The position numbers and the translations under genes are program-made. From Thermomonospora echinospora (GTDB lineage: Bacteria > Actinomycetota > Actinomycetes > Streptosporangiales > Streptosporangiaceae): a stretch of 64,000 nt of DNA. The notes under the pieces were generated by a model, which had not been told where the DNA came from, ran no database searches, and worked only from the letters and a program-made list of their open reading frames with translations. The stretch covers positions 124,001 to 188,000 of the forward strand of contig NZ_FNVO01000005.1 of NCBI RefSeq assembly GCF_900108175.1, written 5' to 3'. Of the stretch, positions 61,070-64,000 are shown in pieces (positions within the stretch are counted from its first letter, which is position 1; the number at the start of each line of letters is the position of its first letter).

Positions 61070-63148
61070 ATGACCATGAGCTTCCCACGGCAGAGCGCCC
61101 GTACCCGTCGGTTCACCCTGGGAGTCCCGCGCGGCTTCCACATCGCGCCGGACGGCTCGCGGCTGGCGTTCCTGCGGACGAAGTCGGGCACCGACCCGGT
61201 CACCTGCCTGTGGACGCTGGACCTGGCCACCGGCGAGGAGCGGCTGGTGGCCGACCCGGCGGCGATGGCGCTGCCCGGCGAGGAGGACCTGCCCGCCGAG
61301 GAGCGGGCCCGCCGCGAGCGCGCCCGCGAGCAGGCCGGCGGCATCGTCGGGTTCGCCGCCGACCGGGAGCTGCGGACGGCGGCGTTCGCGCTGGGCGGCC
61401 GGCTGCTGGTGGCCGACCTGCGGGAGGGGACGGTACGGCCGCTGGAGGCGAGCACGCCGGTGTTCGACCCGCGCCCCGACCCGGCCGGACGGCGGGTGGC
61501 GTACGTGTCCGGGCGGACGCTGCGGGTCGTCGAACTCGACGGCTCCGGCGACCGGGCGCTGGTGCAGCCGGAGAGCGAGCAGATCTCCTACGGGCTCGCC
61601 GAGTTCATCGCGGCCGAGGAGATGGGCCGCATGCGCGGCTACTGGTGGGCGCCGGACGGCACGTCCCTGCTGGTGGCCCGGGTGGACGAGACGCCGGTGA
61701 CGCGCTGGCACATCGCCGACCCCGCCAACCCGGAACGCCCGGCCACCGAGGTCGCCTACCCGGCGGCGGGCACCCCCAACGCCTACGTGGCGCTGTACCT
61801 CATCGACGTCAACGGCTCCCGTAAGGCCATCGTGTGGGACCGGGCCGAGTTCCCCTACCTGGTGACCGCCGTCTGGGACCGGCACGGGCCGATGGCCGTC
61901 GTCCAGTCGCGCGACCAGCGGATCATGCGGGTGCTGGGCGTGGACCCGGCCACCGGCGAGACCTCGGTGCTGCATGTCGCCCACGACCCGGTGTGGCTGG
62001 ACGTCGTCTCCGGCGTGCCCGCCCGTACCGGCGGCGGCGACCTGGTGTGGACGGTCGAGGACCCCGACACCGACACCCGGCGGCTGACCGTGGGTGGGAC
62101 CCCGGTTACCCCGGCGGGCCTGCAGGTGCGATCGGTGCTGGGGGTCGAGGGCGACTCGGTGCTGTTCACCGCCTCCGAGGAGCCGACCGAGGTCCACGTG
62201 TGGTCCTACGGCCCCGGCGAGCTGACCCGGCTGAGCGAGGGTCAGGGTGTGTTCGGCGGCGCCCGGTCGGGGAAGGTGACCCTGCTCACCGCCTCCCGGC
62301 TGGACCGGGACGGCGTCGAGGTGCGGGTGAGCGGCCCCGGCGGCATGTACTCGATCGCCTCCCGCGCGGAGACCCCGGTGATCACGCCGACGGTGCACCT
62401 GCTGCGGGCGGGCGAGCGGGAGATCCGCACGGCGGTGGTGCTGCCGACCGGATGGGAGCCGGGGGCCGGGAGGCTGCCGGTGCTGATGGACCCCTACGGC
62501 GGGCCGCACGCCCAGCGGGTGCTGGCGGTACGGCGCGCCTACAACGAGGCGCAGTGGCTGGCCGACCAGGGGTTCGCGGTGGTCATCGCCGACGGCCGGG
62601 GAACCTCCGGTCGCGGCCCGGCCTGGGACCGCGCGGTGCGTGGCGACTTCGTCGGCCCCGTGCTGGAGGACCAGATCACCGCACTGGAGGAGGCCGTCCG
62701 CTGCTTCCCGGACGCCCTGGACATCGACCGGGTGGGCATCCGCGGCTGGTCGTTCGGCGGCTGGCTGGCGGCGCTGGCGGTCATGTACCGCCCGGACGTC
62801 TTCCATGCGGCGGTCGCCGGCGCCCCGGTGACCGACTGGAGGCTGTACGACACCCACTACACCGAGCGCTATCTGGGCCACCCCGAGGAGGAGCCGGAGA
62901 ACTACACCCGCAACTCCCTGATCGAGGCCGCCGGCCGCCTCGAACGCCCGCTGCTGCTCATCCACGGCCTCGCCGACGACAACGTGGTGGCCGCCCACAC
63001 CCTGCGCCTGTCGTCGGCGCTGCTGGCGGCGGGCAAGCCGCACACCGTGCTGCCGCTGTCCGGGGTGACCCACATGACCCCGCAGGAGATCGTCGCGGAG
63101 AACCTGCTGCTGCTCCAGGTCTCCTTCCTGAAGACCCACCTCACCTGA
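61070..63148 (+). CDS. S9 family peptidase (dipeptidyl peptidase IV-like)
   Basis: A 692-residue serine peptidase. The N-terminal part (about residues 1-430) is a beta propeller of the DPPIV type (including EFIAAEEMGRMRGYWWAPDGTSLLVARVDETPV with the Glu pair), and the C-terminal part (about 440-692) is an alpha/beta hydrolase with GIRGWSFGGW (Ser561), GLADDNVV (Asp) and VTHMT (His668). No signal peptide, so it is cytosolic. The ATG at 61070 or the one at 61076 may be the start. The Glu motif suggests dipeptide removal from N-termini. Confidence 0.92.
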   Translation: MTMSFPRQSARTRRFTLGVPRGFHIAPDGSRLAFLRTKSGTDPVTCLWTLDLATGEERLVADPAAMALPGEEDLPAEERARRERAREQAGGIVGFAADRELRTAAFALGGRLLVADLREGTVRPLEASTPVFDPRPDPAGRRVAYVSGRTLRVVELDGSGDRALVQPESEQISYGLAEFIAAEEMGRMRGYWWAPDGTSLLVARVDETPVTRWHIADPANPERPATEVAYPAAGTPNAYVALYLIDVNGSRKAIVWDRAEFPYLVTAVWDRHGPMAVVQSRDQRIMRVLGVDPATGETSVLHVAHDPVWLDVVSGVPARTGGGDLVWTVEDPDTDTRRLTVGGTPVTPAGLQVRSVLGVEGDSVLFTASEEPTEVHVWSYGPGELTRLSEGQGVFGGARSGKVTLLTASRLDRDGVEVRVSGPGGMYSIASRAETPVITPTVHLLRAGEREIRTAVVLPTGWEPGAGRLPVLMDPYGGPHAQRVLAVRRAYNEAQWLADQGFAVVIADGRGTSGRGPAWDRAVRGDFVGPVLEDQITALEEAVRCFPDALDIDRVGIRGWSFGGWLAALAVMYRPDVFHAAVAGAPVTDWRLYDTHYTERYLGHPEEEPENYTRNSLIEAAGRLERPLLLIHGLADDNVVAAHTLRLSSALLAAGKPHTVLPLSGVTHMTPQEIVAENLLLLQVSFLKTHLT

Positions 63149-63196
63149 GGAGTCCGGCCGATACGCCCGGTCGTCCCCGCGCAGGTCCCGGGGCGG

Positions 63197-64000
63197 TCAG
63201 GTGGAGCCGTGCCAGGAGCGCCACAGGGCGGCGTAGGGACCATCGGCCTCGATCAGCTCGTGGTGGGAGCCCAGCTCGCTGATGCGGCCGTCCTCGACCA
63301 CCGCGACCCGGTCGGCGTCGTGGGCGGTGTGCAGGCGATGAGCGACGGCCACGACGGTGCGGCCGTCCAGCACGGCGGCCAGTGAGCGTTCCAGCCGCCG
63401 GGCCGCCCGCGGGTCCAGCAGGGAGGTGGCCTCGTCCAGCACCAGCGTGTGCGGGTCGGCCAGCACCAGGCGGGCCAGCGCGAGCTGCTGGGCCTGCGCC
63501 GGGGACAGCTCCCGCCCGGCGGAGCCGACGACCGCGTCCGGGCCGGGCCCGTCCCAGCCGACCGCCGCCAGGGCGGCATGCACCTGCTCATCGGTGGCGT
63601 CGGGACGGGCCATGACCAGGTTGTCGCGCACGGTGCCGTGGAACACATGGTGCTCCTGGGTGACCAGGGCAACATGGCCGCGCAGCTCGTCCAGCGGCAG
63701 TTCGACCAGCGGCACCTCGCAGCCGTCCGCGCCCACCGTCACCGAGCCGGTGCGGGGCCCGTGGATCCCGGCCAGCAGCCGACCCAGGGTGGATTTGCCC
63801 GCCCCGCTCGGCCCGACGACCGCCAGCCGCTCCCCCGGCCGCAGCACCAGGTCGACGCCGTGCAGCACGTCATGACCCGCACGGTAGGCGTACCGGACGT
63901 CACGGGCCGCCAGCCGCGTCCCGGCCGCGTCCTGGCCGGGACGCGGCCGGGCGGCGCCGGGCGCGCGGTCGGCCGGGACGGTGGCCACCCCCAACAGCCT
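63197..64000 (-). CDS. ABC exporter ATP-binding region (5' end outside the window)
   Basis: The C-terminal 268 residues of an ABC protein, starting with a linker (LLGVATVPADRAPGAARP), typical after an exporter membrane domain. Nucleotide-binding domain: VGPSGAGKSTLGRLL (Walker A), QEHHVFHGTVRDN (Q-loop), ELSPAQAQQLALARLVLADPHTLVLDEATSLLDP (signature in the LSPAQ variant, and Walker B) and VAVAHRLHTAHDAD (His switch). The rest of the gene lies beyond position 64000. Export substrate unknown. Confidence 0.88.
   Translation of the reverse strand, partial: RLLGVATVPADRAPGAARPRPGQDAAGTRLAARDVRYAYRAGHDVLHGVDLVLRPGERLAVVGPSGAGKSTLGRLLAGIHGPRTGSVTVGADGCEVPLVELPLDELRGHVALVTQEHHVFHGTVRDNLVMARPDATDEQVHAALAAVGWDGPGPDAVVGSAGRELSPAQAQQLALARLVLADPHTLVLDEATSLLDPRAARRLERSLAAVLDGRTVVAVAHRLHTAHDADRVAVVEDGRISELGSHHELIEADGPYAALWRSWHGST

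Noticed and set aside
58380-61073. 897-codon plus-strand frame
   Set aside because: It spans mshB and a kinase gene antisense; composition is typical of reverse-frame read-through in GC-rich DNA.

Overview
The window is very GC-rich DNA with strong GC bias at third codon positions, frequent GTG and TTG starts and several short-leader genes, as expected of a filamentous actinobacterium. mshB (mycothiol synthesis), the succinylase lysine genes dapC/dapD/dapE, a DUF3117 protein, two PknB-type kinases and a sigE-anti-sigma-htrA-tatB stress locus all fit this. The overall look suggests Streptosporangiales/Thermomonosporaceae (Actinomadura-like); that placement is inference. No rRNA, tRNA, CRISPR array or intact mobile element was seen.

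Layout. 1-4.6 kb: the end of a LysR regulator, a class B penicillin-binding protein, a small FMN-barrel-like protein and an ECF41 sigma factor operon with a recognisable own promoter. 4.7-16.3 kb: a MgtE-N/CBS protein with a DUF1003 partner, Mrp, then tatB, htrA, a MucB/RseB-like protein, a ZAS anti-sigma factor and sigE, divergent from an O-methyltransferase; leucyl aminopeptidase and DUF3117 follow. 16.6-22.9 kb: a TudS-DUF1722 desulfidase, a three-gene tag operon, a degenerate FolP2-like protein, a Tat-exported PhoX phosphatase behind a PHO box, and two LOG-family proteins. 23-34.3 kb: an MFS/TetR pair, dapE and dapD, a lysozyme-like membrane protein, a DUF4097-ABC exporter unit with an unusual regulator, and an acyl-CoA dehydrogenase/MerR pair.

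34.3-39 kb: a tightly overlapped run of membrane and unknown-function genes (DUF4178, a possible 36-residue peptide, DUF2617, DUF4247, a two-TM protein, DUF350) followed by a membrane-anchored spermidine synthase-like protein. This is the best candidate for a poorly described multi-gene system. 39.1-45.2 kb: dapC-fdxA, an SH3-like small protein overlapped on the opposite strand by a polysaccharide deacetylase, a crotonase, a methyltransferase with a Pro/Gly/Gln tail and a catalytically dead cysteinyl-tRNA synthetase-like protein. 45.5-52.5 kb: secreted proteins, including a trypsin-like protease next to a small protein that resembles its own propeptide, three coupled secreted proteins, an isochorismatase-GlxA pair and a lipoprotein. 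52.5-64 kb: RraA, two receptor kinases, Lrp-rocD, a flavin reductase, a DUF6113 protein, mshB, an S9 peptidase and the end of an ABC exporter.

The backbone order (mshB, DUF6113-like, fdxA-dapC, dapD, dapE, LOG, FolP2, DivIVA-like, tag, DUF3117, O-methyltransferase/sigE, rseA, htrA, tatB, mrp, MgtE-like) matches, as I remember it, the order of M. tuberculosis Rv1170 to Rv1232c. Most of the window is therefore an ancestral chromosomal block, with lineage-specific modules set into it.
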